From: Polaribacter sp. ALD11
Lineage (GTDB): Bacteria > Bacteroidota > Bacteroidia > Flavobacteriales > Flavobacteriaceae
Reading direction: 5' to 3'
DNA: 64,000 nucleotides
NCBI RefSeq assembly: GCF_002831685.1
Contig: NZ_CP025119.1
Span: 3,496,501-3,560,500, forward strand
Shown here: piece after piece, positions 46,051 to 57,060 of the stretch
How the letters are laid out: each line of letters starts with the position of its first letter
Position numbering within the stretch: the first letter of the stretch is position 1
Notes under the pieces: generated by a model
Seen by the model: the letters and a program-made list of their open reading frames with translations, nothing else
What the model was told of the DNA's origin: nothing
Database searches by the model: none
Made by a program: the position numbers and the translations under genes

Positions 46051-47410
46051 GTCTAATAGCTTCTATAGGACTTTTGTTAGCAGCGGCTTTTGCAGGAGCA
46101 ATTCCGAAAATTAAGCCAACAAGAGTGGCTACAAAAAAGGATAATAAGATGGAACTTAAAGATAAAATGGTTTCAATACCGGTAGTAATTTCGAGAATAT
46201 AGGAGGCAAAAATACCTAAGAATATTCCTACAATTCCGCCACCAACACTTACTAAAACAGATTCTGTTAAGAATTGTAGAATTACATCTTCTTGTGTTGC
46301 CCCAATTGCTCTAATAATTCCAATTTCTTTGGTTCTCTCTAAAACGGATGCTAGCATAATATTCATAATTCCAATACCACCAATTAATAAAGAAATTCCT
46401 GCAATTATACTTAGTACAATATTAAATATTTGTTTGGTTTTTTGTTGTTGCTTTAACAATTGAATAGGAATAGAAATTTCAAAATCTAACATATCATTAT
46501 GCCTTCTTTTTAACATTCTACTCAAAACATCTGCAGTTGCATTTAATTCTGTTGAATTATTAACTTGTACAACTAATTTGTCTATTTGATGATAATTACC
46601 TCTTGGGATTCTCTTCTTAGGGCCTTGTTGATTTCCGATCATAACAACTCCTCCACTAAAATCGATGGGCTCGTCACTAATAATTTTACGATCTTTATAA
46701 CGAACTAAAAAAGTTTTTATAGGGATATAAACATCTTGGTTCATATCTCTAATACCTAAATTTTCTTGTGCATTTTCTGAAATAAATTTTTCTTCAATTA
46801 CACCAATTACCTGTAGCCAAACATCTTTTACTTTAATATGTTTGCCAATAGCACTTTCTCCTGTAAATAATTTTTTTTCTATTTTTTTTCCTATAATACA
46901 AACAGGAAGTGAGTTTTCTGACTGTGCTTTAGAAAAGTTTTTACCACTTTCTATTGCAATGTTGGTCGTTGCAAAATAAGCTTTAGAAACACCAATTAGT
47001 TTTACAGAACTTTGTCTTCCTTTTTTAATTACATAGGTTTCTAAAACTATTTCTGGACTAACTGTTTTAACAGAAGGCACGTTTTTTCGGATGCTCATAA
47101 CATCTAACATGTCTAAACCTTTAGAAAAACGTTTAGCAGATATCAGTCCATTATCATTTCCTTCTTCGTTTTCATTTTCTTTTTTATCAGGGATAGGAGT
47201 GATAACAATATTATTTACCCCAACTAATTCTAATTGTGCTAAAATTTCTTTTTCAGCACCATTACCAATAGCTAGCATTGTAATTACTGCTGCAACACCA
47301 AAAATAATTCCTAAAGATGTAAGCAGTGTTCTAATTTTATTGGCTAAAATGACACGAACAGCTTCACTAAAATTAGATTTTAGTTTTTCAATATAGATTT
47401 TGTCTAACAT
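46043..47410 (-). CDS. MacB-type ABC exporter permease (no ATPase domain)
   Basis: 455 residues. N-terminal membrane helix (IRTLLTSLGIIFGVAAVITMLAIG), a large periplasmic MacB-PCD domain (~60-320), and three C-terminal helices (IAGISLLIGGIGIMNIMLASVLERTKEIGIIRAIGA ...), ending in the typical PIEAIRHE. Unlike E. coli MacB there is no fused nucleotide-binding domain, and no ATPase gene lies next to it. 5 nt downstream of the adaptor gene. Confidence 0.92.
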   Translation of the reverse strand: MLDKIYIEKLKSNFSEAVRVILANKIRTLLTSLGIIFGVAAVITMLAIGNGAEKEILAQLELVGVNNIVITPIPDKKENENEEGNDNGLISAKRFSKGLDMLDVMSIRKNVPSVKTVSPEIVLETYVIKKGRQSSVKLIGVSKAYFATTNIAIESGKNFSKAQSENSLPVCIIGKKIEKKLFTGESAIGKHIKVKDVWLQVIGVIEEKFISENAQENLGIRDMNQDVYIPIKTFLVRYKDRKIISDEPIDFSGGVVMIGNQQGPKKRIPRGNYHQIDKLVVQVNNSTELNATADVLSRMLKRRHNDMLDFEISIPIQLLKQQQKTKQIFNIVLSIIAGISLLIGGIGIMNIMLASVLERTKEIGIIRAIGATQEDVILQFLTESVLVSVGGGIVGIFLGIFASYILEITTGIETILSLSSILLSFFVATLVGLIFGIAPAKAAANKSPIEAIRHE

Positions 47411-47415
47411 AAAAA

Positions 47416-48669
47416 CTAATTTAATTTTGCTATTTGTTCTTTGTCATAACCCTCTGGTTTGTTTAAGTAAATAACATCGTTTTCTGCTAACCCGTCTGTA
47501 ATTATTACAGAATCATTATTAGAATCGCCAATTTTTATTTCTTTTTTTATAATAGAAAATCCAGTTTTTTTATACACATACGTTATAGAATCTTTGGAGA
47601 AAATAGCTTCTAATGGAATACTTAAAACATCTTTTCTTTCGAAAGTTAGTATTTTGTTTGAAGTTGTCATTCCTGGTCTAATATTATCATTGGTGCCATT
47701 TAATTTTATCAAAACCTGAAAAACTTTAATATCAGAGCCTCTTTTCTTTTCACCAACATTTGCAACACTAGTCACAATTCCTTCCATTTCTATGTCAGGA
47801 AAGGCGTCAAATCCAATTTTTACAGGCAGTCCTTTTTTTACTTTTCTAATATCAACTTCATTTGCGTAGGTTTTAGATTCCATTTTAGTTAAATCTGGTA
47901 AACTTGCTATTGTAGTATTCCAAGGATTTATTGAAGAGCCAACTTTCTTTTTTGTACCATCCCAGTCTTTATCATAAGTAATCATTCCGTTACCATCAGA
48001 ATAAATAGTAAAAGATTTTAATAAATCTAATAAGTCGTTTAGGTTTTTATTAATTTTAGATACAGAATTACCAACTTCGACCATTTTTGCATTGGCCTGC
48101 CTTTTTTTTATGGTATAGTTTTCTAGCTTTTCCTTTAAACCTCTTTCTGCTTTTTCTAAACTGATCTCTAATTTTTTTATAGTTGCAGGTGGTTCATATA
48201 TAGATTGTTTTAATTCTAGTTTGGTTTCTTCCATGCTAAAACGTAAATCTCTAATATAATTTCTTTCTTCCTTAAGAGATAATGTAGTGTCTAATTGCTG
48301 TTGCGTGTATTTAGATTGTGATGTTTCTAAGTTTAAACGGGCATCAAGTATTTGTTCATTAACACTACTTGGGTCTAATCTACCAACGTAATCCCCTTTT
48401 TTTACAATGGTTCCTTCTGCAACTAGATCTTGTATCTTTAAGTTGTTTAGCCTAAACTTCCTAAGATTATCAGGGCCGTTAATTTTTTTAGAACTTGTAG
48501 ATTGTGCTTCACCAGAAGTGATTACTTCACTTATAAAATCACCTTTTTTAACTTGTGATGTTAAGTAAATACTGCCATCTGAAGATGGGGTAAAATAACG
48601 ATATCCTACATAGATTAACGTAAGTGTAAGAACACCTATAATAGCAATTTTTTTCTTTTTCATTTTCAT
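47416..48669 (-). CDS. Periplasmic adaptor (MacA/HlyD-like)
   Basis: 417 residues. An N-terminal membrane anchor (IAIIGVLTLTLIYVGYRYF), a first lipoyl half, a coiled coil (~95-215, e.g. RNYIRDLRFSMEETKLELKQ), the second lipoyl half and a beta-barrel domain (MESKTYANEVDIRKVKKGLPV). It links the permease to the TolC protein to export a small molecule or peptide. First gene of the exporter operon; the icd terminator lies directly upstream. Confidence 0.92.
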   Translation of the reverse strand: MKMKKKKIAIIGVLTLTLIYVGYRYFTPSSDGSIYLTSQVKKGDFISEVITSGEAQSTSSKKINGPDNLRKFRLNNLKIQDLVAEGTIVKKGDYVGRLDPSSVNEQILDARLNLETSQSKYTQQQLDTTLSLKEERNYIRDLRFSMEETKLELKQSIYEPPATIKKLEISLEKAERGLKEKLENYTIKKRQANAKMVEVGNSVSKINKNLNDLLDLLKSFTIYSDGNGMITYDKDWDGTKKKVGSSINPWNTTIASLPDLTKMESKTYANEVDIRKVKKGLPVKIGFDAFPDIEMEGIVTSVANVGEKKRGSDIKVFQVLIKLNGTNDNIRPGMTTSNKILTFERKDVLSIPLEAIFSKDSITYVYKKTGFSIIKKEIKIGDSNNDSVIITDGLAENDVIYLNKPEGYDKEQIAKLN

Positions 48670-48693
48670 TTAGTTTGGAAAAACCAAAGCTAA

Positions 48694-48724
48694 ATAAAAA
48701 AGAGTGCTAGTTAGCACTCTTTAT
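48694..48724 (-). terminator. Intrinsic terminator of icd
   Basis: AAGAGTGCTA (48700-48709) and TAGCACTCTT (48712-48721) with a T-run on the minus strand, 19 bp after the icd stop. Confidence 0.85.
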
Positions 48725-48742
48725 GTTAATGTTTTAGATAAA

Positions 48743-51007
<2,265 letters not shown>

Positions 51008-51038
51008 TCAGTAAAAAATAATTAATTAAGAAGGCGAA

Positions 51039-51046
51039 CAAATTTA
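51039..51046 (-). promoter_or_regulatory. Predicted -7 element TAAATTTG for icd
   Basis: Exact TAnnTTTG on the minus strand, 70 bp before the icd start. No clear TTG at the proper distance. Confidence 0.35.
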
Positions 51047-51148
51047 AGAATTTAAGTTGATATTTTTAGTGGTAAAATGCTTTTAATTAGTAGGTTTTGT
51101 TGCATTATTAACAATTTTTGAAATCGATTTCTTAGAAGTTAAAAATAA

Positions 51149-51185
51149 AAGCCATATCAAACAATTTCTTGTTGAGATATGGCTT
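51149..51185 (-). terminator. Orphan hairpin, terminator-like on minus strand
   Basis: AAGCCATATC (51149-51158) pairs perfectly with GATATGGCTT (51176-51185); the inner ACAA/TTGT can extend the stem. On the minus strand it is followed by TTATTTTT. No gene ends nearby on that strand; rplS already has its own terminator 420 bp earlier. Confidence 0.55.
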
Positions 51186-51571
51186 ATTTGAAATAATATT
51201 GAAACTACTTTGCATTGCTACAAAATAAATAAGAGTACACTTATATTTCTATCTCTAAAAAGAAATTATACCTAACTATTTCATTATCGAAACATACTTA
51301 ATTCTAAAGAAGATTGTTGTTTTTTTAGAATTTTAGCAATGTTTCTATTGTTATAGATAAAAAATATTTTCTAAAAAAAAACTTTTTATAGCTATACATC
51401 TTTAGTTTTTTCTAAATAAACAATATATAAAGAACGTTACTTCATAAGTTTACTTTAATTTCTGTTAAGTATTTTAAATATTTAACAAGGTTAATCTATT
51501 TGTAAACTCTGTTATAAATATAGAATTGATTTGTAAGGGAAATTATTTTTTAACTAATTATTAATCAACAC

Positions 51572-51596
51572 AATGTTAACTGTAGTTGTTAACATT
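51572..51596. promoter_or_regulatory. Perfect inverted repeat AATGTTAAC-N7-GTTAACATT
   Basis: 9-bp arms at 51572-51580 and 51588-51596, just beyond the rplS terminator. Without a T-tract, it reads more like a dimeric protein-binding site than a terminator. Target gene unclear. Confidence 0.45.
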
Positions 51597-51603
51597 TGTT
51601 CAT

Positions 51604-51637
51604 TAAAAAAAGCGTTGTAATTAAACAACGCTTTTTA
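51604..51637 (-). terminator. Intrinsic terminator of rplS
   Basis: Arms AAAAAGCGTTG (51607-51617) and CAACGCTTTTT (51626-51636), 8-nt loop, T-run on the minus strand; 22 bp after the rplS stop. Confidence 0.9.
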
Positions 51638-51658
51638 GTTTCTTTATAAATTGAAGAA

Positions 51659-52009
51659 TTATCTTCTTTTTTCAGTAATTCTAGCTTTTTTACCAGTAAG
51701 ACCTCTAAAGTAAAAGATTCTAGCTCTACGAACTTTACCTCTTTTGTTAACTTCAATTTTTTGAATAGAAGGTAAGTTTACAGGAAAAATTCTTTCTACA
51801 CCTACAGTACCAGACATTTTTCTGATTGTAAATGTTTCAGAAGCTGCAATACCTCTTCTTTGGATAACTACACCTCTAAAAAACTGAGTACGTACTTTTT
51901 CCCCTTCCTTAATTTCGTAATAAACAGTGATTGTATCACCAGCACCAAATTCTGCAAATTCTTTTTTTGCTACAAATTCGTCTTGTACAAATTTTACTAA
52001 AGATTCCAT
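51659..52009 (-). CDS. rplS: 50S ribosomal protein L19
   Basis: 116 residues from the Met at 52009 (MESLVKFVQDEF), the standard length. The frame can be extended to 52048 through a GTG, but L19 proteins do not carry such an extension. Family blocks FRGVVIQRRG, SGTVGVERIFPVNLPSI and the basic RGKVRRARIFYFRGLTGKKARI are clear. It sits at the 30S-50S interface. A TACTTTTG promoter box lies 72 bp upstream on the minus strand, leaving a leader of about 65 nt. It is not next to trmD, its usual neighbour, which lies 4.2 kb away. Confidence 0.97.
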   Translation of the reverse strand: MESLVKFVQDEFVAKKEFAEFGAGDTITVYYEIKEGEKVRTQFFRGVVIQRRGIAASETFTIRKMSGTVGVERIFPVNLPSIQKIEVNKRGKVRRARIFYFRGLTGKKARITEKRR

Positions 52010-52496
52010 ATCTTTTAATTTAATTGATTTTTGTAAAACAACGTTCACGATATCTTCGTCAGAGGTTAATTTAGCGTTTGCAAAAGTAATGCTTTTTTTT
52101 TATTTGAAAATCTAAAGTAAGATTTATTTTGTGTTAATATTTCTTCGTTTTTAAATTAAGAAATTACTGTTTTACAGATAATTACCTTCTCAGAGTTTAT
52201 GTTTTCTTAAAGATATATTCATATCTCCTTTTATAATTAGTCTTATTTTTCATTTTATTTATTTAAATATTTATAAAAAGAGTAAAGTACAATTTACCTG
52301 TGTTAAAGTAGTAGTAGACGTTCATTAATAAATACTCAACACTTATAAAATGGTTGTTTTGTTAAACCTTCTATTGCTGTTTATTTGTCGTGTTATTTTT
52401 TGTGAAACATTAAATATGATTGCTAACAAAATATAGATCATTAAAATAAATACCTTATTACAAGAGCAAAATGAGTTGTTCTTAAATTTAAATTAT
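52010..52496. other. 487-bp divergent gap: rplS leader and promoter
   Basis: Contains the rplS leader (52010-52075) and its promoter box (52081-52088, minus). The rest, up to the PAP2 start, is AT-rich without recognisable structure. No gene seen. Confidence 0.5.
52081..52088 (-). promoter_or_regulatory. Predicted -7 element TACTTTTG of rplS
   Basis: Exact consensus on the minus strand. Transcription would start near 52074, giving a ~65-nt leader with possible short helices (ACGA/TCGT around 52050-52062; CAACG/CGTTG-type closing pair), compatible with autoregulation by L19. Confidence 0.5.
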
Positions 52497-53186
52497 ATGG
52501 AATTAATTACAAGTCTTAATAAAAAAACGAATAGAATAAACTTCAGTAGATTATTTAAAATAAGACACAATGCTTTGTCAATTTTAAAGGATATTAAAAA
52601 AGAAATTTTTATAATTTATAGTTCTTTTTTTTTCCTATCGTTAAGTTTTGTCTTGCTTTATAATAAGTTTTCTCTTCATTTAAGAATAAATCAGTTTCAT
52701 ACTTCCTTTTTAGATATTCTTTTTAAATATAGTACTTTCTTAGGAGATGGAGTTGTCTTTGCTGTTTTAGGAGTTGTTTTTTTATTTATTAAAAGAAAGA
52801 TGTTTTTAGTGTTTCTAGTAAGTGGTGTTTTAACACTGTTGGTTACACACTTTTTTAAAAAAATAATTTTTAAAGGAATATTAAGACCTGCAGGTGCTTT
52901 AGGTGAAGAGAACTTGTACTTAATTGATGGAGTTAAAATGGCAATGGTAAATTCTTTTCCTTCTGGACATACAATAACAACATTTGCAGTTTTTACTATT
53001 TTATGCCTTTATTTTACTAAAAGCAAATCTCAATATCTTTGGGTTTCTTTAGCTATAATTGCAGGGTTTTCTAGAGTATATCTATCTCAACATTTTCTTA
53101 TAGATATTTTAGTAGGATCTTTTATTGGTATCTTAATAGGTGTAGTTAGTATGTCTTTTTTTTTTAAACCCAAAAAGATTCATTAA
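52497..53186 (+). CDS. PAP2-family phosphatase (membrane)
   Basis: 229 residues from ATG 52497 (the frame begins at a TTG at 52476). Five to six membrane helices. The three phosphatase blocks are present: K-x-ILRP in KKIIFKGILRPAG, PSGH in SFPSGHTITT, and SRVYLSQHFLID (SR-x5-H-x3-D). It removes phosphate from a lipid pyrophosphate such as undecaprenyl-PP or a lipid A/phosphatidyl group. It overlaps the glycosyltransferase start by 1 nt (TAATG), so the two probably act on the same lipid. Confidence 0.92.
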   Translation: MELITSLNKKTNRINFSRLFKIRHNALSILKDIKKEIFIIYSSFFFLSLSFVLLYNKFSLHLRINQFHTSFLDILFKYSTFLGDGVVFAVLGVVFLFIKRKMFLVFLVSGVLTLLVTHFFKKIIFKGILRPAGALGEENLYLIDGVKMAMVNSFPSGHTITTFAVFTILCLYFTKSKSQYLWVSLAIIAGFSRVYLSQHFLIDILVGSFIGILIGVVSMSFFFKPKKIH

Positions 53187-54682
53187 TGCAAATATCTTAT
53201 GGTAAGGCCACCTATATTTTAATAGCAATAAGTATAATTGTTCGTTTATTTTTAGGAAATCAATTAGAATTTGGTAATGATGAAGTGTATTATTGGCTGT
53301 ATGCAAAATACCCGGATATTAGTCATTTTGATCACCCAGCAATGGTTGGACTTTTTATTCAGTTTTTCACATTAGATCTTTTTTTTGACTCTGAACTAGC
53401 AATTCGATTAGCTGCAATTATTCCTGCAAGTATTTCTATGTATGTGGTTTTTCTAATAGGGCAATATATTAAGGACGATTTTGTAGGTTTTATAAGTGTG
53501 TTGCTTTTTAATATTAGTATTTATGCTTTCATTATTTCTGGCACATTTATTTTACCAGATGCGCCAATGGTTTTGTTTTGGTTGTTGAGTTTTTATTTTT
53601 TGATACAAGTAATTCCCGAACCGCCCCAAAAAAAAAATACATTAAAACTGCTTTTGGGTTTTTTATCTATTGGTTTGGCTATTTATTCTAAATATCAATC
53701 TGTATTTTTACTTTTAGGAGTTGTTTTGTATGTATTGTTTTTTAATAGGTGTTGGTTAAAGAAATGGAAGTTTTACATTGCTTTTGTTTTTCCGATATTA
53801 GCTATAGGTGTTATTATTTATTGGAATTATCAAAACGATTTTATCAGTTACAAGTTTCATAATAATAGAGTTTCATTGTTAAGTCTGTCATTTAATAAGG
53901 ATTCTTTTCTGAGAGAAATTTTAGGGCAATTCGTTTATAACAATCCGTATATTTTTGTTTCTATTGTTTTAATGATGATTGCACTTATTAAAAAGAAGTT
54001 TCTTTTTGATAAAAAAATGATAAGCTTCTTTTTATTGTTCTCATTGCCATTAATAGCAACAACTACCTACTTGTCTTTTTCTAGAAATACTTTGCCTCAT
54101 TGGTCTGGTATTTCTTACGTAACTTTAATTCCGTTATTAGCGGTCTACGTTTCAACAAAGAAAAATATAAGTAGAAAATTAATAATTGGATTTACTTTTT
54201 TAACTGTTTTATTAAGTTTTATAAGCTTAGAAATTAATAATGGATGGTTCTTGCCTACACAAGAATCAGATAAAAATGAAACCTTAGGTAGAAAAGATGC
54301 GTTAATGGATATGTATGGTTGGCAACAAGCATCTAAAAAGATAACAAAAATATTAACAGAAAACGAACTGACACATTTGCCGATAATTTCTGATAATTGG
54401 TATCCAGCAGCTCATATAGATTATTATTTTGCGAGACCCAATAATATGTTGGTTTATGGAGTAGGTGAGCTGTCAAAAATCCATAAGTACTATTGGATTA
54501 ATAAAGAAAATCCTAAATTAAATAATAAGGAAGTCTTATATATTACAGATAGCAGAAATTATAGAGATCCAAAGGAAGTTTATAGCAAACTTTTTAATGA
54601 ATTTAATTTAATTGAAACCATACCGATTATTAGAAACAAAAAAACGGTTAAATATATTTTTATTTATCAGTTGATAAAATAG
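53186..54682 (+). CDS. GT39/ArnT-like glycosyltransferase (membrane)
   Basis: 498 residues, about 11-12 membrane helices. The catalytic first loop is GNDEVYYWLYAKYPDISHFDHPAMVG (~30-55), with the DE pair and the DHP motif, as in polyprenyl-phosphate-sugar transferases such as ArnT. It should move a sugar from a polyprenyl-phosphate carrier to lipid A or another acceptor in the periplasm. Coupled to the PAP2 phosphatase. Its 3' end overlaps the convergent paralogue by 23 bp. Confidence 0.9.
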   Translation: MQISYGKATYILIAISIIVRLFLGNQLEFGNDEVYYWLYAKYPDISHFDHPAMVGLFIQFFTLDLFFDSELAIRLAAIIPASISMYVVFLIGQYIKDDFVGFISVLLFNISIYAFIISGTFILPDAPMVLFWLLSFYFLIQVIPEPPQKKNTLKLLLGFLSIGLAIYSKYQSVFLLLGVVLYVLFFNRCWLKKWKFYIAFVFPILAIGVIIYWNYQNDFISYKFHNNRVSLLSLSFNKDSFLREILGQFVYNNPYIFVSIVLMMIALIKKKFLFDKKMISFFLLFSLPLIATTTYLSFSRNTLPHWSGISYVTLIPLLAVYVSTKKNISRKLIIGFTFLTVLLSFISLEINNGWFLPTQESDKNETLGRKDALMDMYGWQQASKKITKILTENELTHLPIISDNWYPAAHIDYYFARPNNMLVYGVGELSKIHKYYWINKENPKLNNKEVLYITDSRNYRDPKEVYSKLFNEFNLIETIPIIRNKKTVKYIFIYQLIK

Positions 54683-56153
54683 TAGCCCTGTAATCCTCGC
54701 AATAAAAGACCCAGAATTTCCGACGCTCTTTACCATTTATTTTAATGATAATGGGTGTTAATTCAGTTACATTTTTAAAGTGAGAACTTAATAAAGAGTC
54801 AATTTCGCCTAACTTCTCTTTGTTTTTAAAACGTTTATCAGAATCTATAAAAAGTGCATTCTTGCCTCTTAAGGTTGCTAAATTATCGCCTAAATAATCA
54901 AAATGTAACGCAGGCAAACCAATAATGTTTTGTGCATACACTTTGTCATCCATAAAAAAATTTAAGCAAGCAGCTGTTTTATAGCTATCATTAGAAAAGA
55001 TAAAAGTGTCTGTATATTTCTCTTGTAATTTCTCTGTTTCTAAAGCCAATTCTTTCCAACCAACCCAAGTATCATCACTTTTAATTGGCACTAAATAAAA
55101 CAAGATTTGCAAGCTTACAAGTACATGAAATACTATAGATAAGATAAGTTGAATTTTTAATAATTTCTTGTTGATAAACATTCCTGCTAAAATAATACCT
55201 GTAATATAAGAAGGCATCATCCAATTCAATTTTACCCAATAAATAGGGGTAATAAGAAAGAAGCCAACAAAAGTAGGTGCAAAAAAAGCTAATAGAAACA
55301 ACGTTTTAGAACTTGGAAGCTTAAATTTTAACAAAGCTCTTTTTAAATATTTAAAAGTGAAGGTAATAATCACTAAAAATAAAACGGGCAATAATAAAAA
55401 CATTTGATGGCCAATTGCGCCAAAGAAATTTTCAGGAGAAATTTTAAACTCTGAAATAGAACTTGTTCTTTCGGAAGATTGAAAAGCAAACGAAGCAAAT
55501 TCATTTTGATAATTCCAATACCAAACAGGGTATGTTACTGCTACAGAAGTTATAATGGAAAACCATACCCATGGAGATAGCAATAACTTTCTGTATTTAT
55601 TTGAAAAAACCAGAAATAAAATTAAACCAATTTGTAATAATAACGCTGTGTATTTACTATTAAAGGCGAGTCCCATTGCAATTCCGCCTAAAATGAAGAA
55701 CCATTTCTTTTCTTCGAAAATAGCTTTGTAGAGAAATATTAAACTCAAGGTCCAGAACAGTAAAAGTGGTACGTCTGGTGTAGAATTAAAAGATAAAATA
55801 GAAATAAATATGGTAGAAGCCAGTAAAACAAAAGCTCTTTGTAGTTTTTGTTTTGATAGAAAATAGGAAGCTAACTTGTAAAAACTAAGAATTGTAAGTG
55901 AGGTAATAAAAAAATCTGCAAACTTTACAACAAATATTGAAGTGCCAAAAACGTCCGTAAAAAAACGTAATATATACCCAATCATTCCTGGATGATCAAA
56001 ATACGAAAGCGATAAATTTTGTCCGTATAAATAATAATACGCATCTTGAGGCATTAAGCCCATAAAAGGTAGTAAAAGTAGCCTAAATATTTGAAAACCT
56101 AAAACCCAAGAAATGGCTTTGTTGTTTTTTATAAAAGTTTTTATTGTGTCCAA
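54660..56153 (-). CDS. Second GT39/ArnT-like glycosyltransferase
   Basis: 497 residues, same fold and length as the neighbouring convergent gene, including YYYLYGQNLSLSYFDHPGMIG. The first acidic pair is reduced: MPQDAYYY instead of NDEVYY, so one catalytic carboxylate is kept (Asp) and the Glu is lost. It may have a different donor or acceptor. 33 bp downstream of trmD on the same strand. Confidence 0.9.
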   Translation of the reverse strand: MDTIKTFIKNNKAISWVLGFQIFRLLLLPFMGLMPQDAYYYLYGQNLSLSYFDHPGMIGYILRFFTDVFGTSIFVVKFADFFITSLTILSFYKLASYFLSKQKLQRAFVLLASTIFISILSFNSTPDVPLLLFWTLSLIFLYKAIFEEKKWFFILGGIAMGLAFNSKYTALLLQIGLILFLVFSNKYRKLLLSPWVWFSIITSVAVTYPVWYWNYQNEFASFAFQSSERTSSISEFKISPENFFGAIGHQMFLLLPVLFLVIITFTFKYLKRALLKFKLPSSKTLFLLAFFAPTFVGFFLITPIYWVKLNWMMPSYITGIILAGMFINKKLLKIQLILSIVFHVLVSLQILFYLVPIKSDDTWVGWKELALETEKLQEKYTDTFIFSNDSYKTAACLNFFMDDKVYAQNIIGLPALHFDYLGDNLATLRGKNALFIDSDKRFKNKEKLGEIDSLLSSHFKNVTELTPIIIKINGKERRKFWVFYCEDYRATILSTDK

Positions 56154-56186
56154 AATGAATCGTTTAATGCTTCCTATTAAAAACCT

Positions 56187-56870
56187 TTAAGAGGTTTCAT
56201 CTAATAAATCTGGTCTTATTTGTTGTGTTCTTTCGTAGGCTTTATCACTTCTCCAATCATCAATTTTTGGAAAGTTACCCGATAATAATATTTCAGGAAC
56301 TTTCGTTCCTTCAAAATCTGAAGGTCTTGTGTATACTGGTGGCGATAATAAATTATCTTGAAAAGAATCTGTAAGCGCAGATTGTTCATCTCCAATAACA
56401 CCAGGAATTAAACGCACAACAGCATCAACCAATACGGCTGCTGCCAATTCCCCACCTGTTAAAACATAATCTCCAATAGAAATTTCTTTGGTAATAAATA
56501 GTTCTCTAATTCTGTGATCTACACCTTTATAATGCCCTGTTAAAATCAGAATATTTTCTTTTAAAGAAAGTGTGTTTGCAGTAGATTGGTTTAGTGTTTT
56601 TGCATCTGGAGTCATATAAATAACTTCATCATAATCACGTTCAGATTGTAGTTTTCTAATACAATTTGCAATGGGCTCTATCATCATAACCATGCCTGCA
56701 CCACCACCAAACTGTGTGTCGTCTATTTGCTTGTAATTACCTAAACCATAGGCGCGCAAATCGTGAATTATAATTTCTGCCAAACCTTTTTCTTTTGCCC
56801 GCTTGATAATTGAATGGTTAAACGGACTTTCTAATAAATCTGGGGCTACTGAAATAATATCTATTCGCAT
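56187..56870 (-). CDS. trmD: tRNA (guanine-N1)-methyltransferase TrmD
   Basis: 227 residues. Methylates G37 of tRNAs reading CNN codons, preventing +1 frameshifts. SPOUT knot signatures: [18 protein letters not shown] (~52-70), [12 protein letters not shown] (~112) and [24 protein letters not shown] (~133-156). Usually followed by rplS; here a glycosyltransferase gene follows instead. Confidence 0.97.
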   Translation of the reverse strand: MRIDIISVAPDLLESPFNHSIIKRAKEKGLAEIIIHDLRAYGLGNYKQIDDTQFGGGAGMVMMIEPIANCIRKLQSERDYDEVIYMTPDAKTLNQSTANTLSLKENILILTGHYKGVDHRIRELFITKEISIGDYVLTGGELAAAVLVDAVVRLIPGVIGDEQSALTDSFQDNLLSPPVYTRPSDFEGTKVPEILLSGNFPKIDDWRSDKAYERTQQIRPDLLDETS

Positions 56871-57060
56871 TTTAAAAGTGTAATTTTTGTTTAGTCTTTA
56901 ATACGTTTTTTGAGAAAATTCGCGAACGATTTTGTATGTAATTTATTAAGCTATTTAAGCACGTAATTTAGTAAATAAAACCCGAATATAAAATCTTAGA
57001 AAATTTTAGTAATTAGGAAATAATGAACGAATTATTTTACAAGTGTTTGCATGCTGTTTT

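Noticed and set aside
44578..48669. Calling the exporter a complete MacAB-TolC macrolide pump
   Set aside because: The permease has no ATPase domain, no ATPase gene is adjacent, and substrate cannot be inferred.
52010..52048. 13-residue extension of L19 from a GTG
   Set aside because: L19 proteins start at the MESLVKF-type Met; the extension lies in the mRNA leader.
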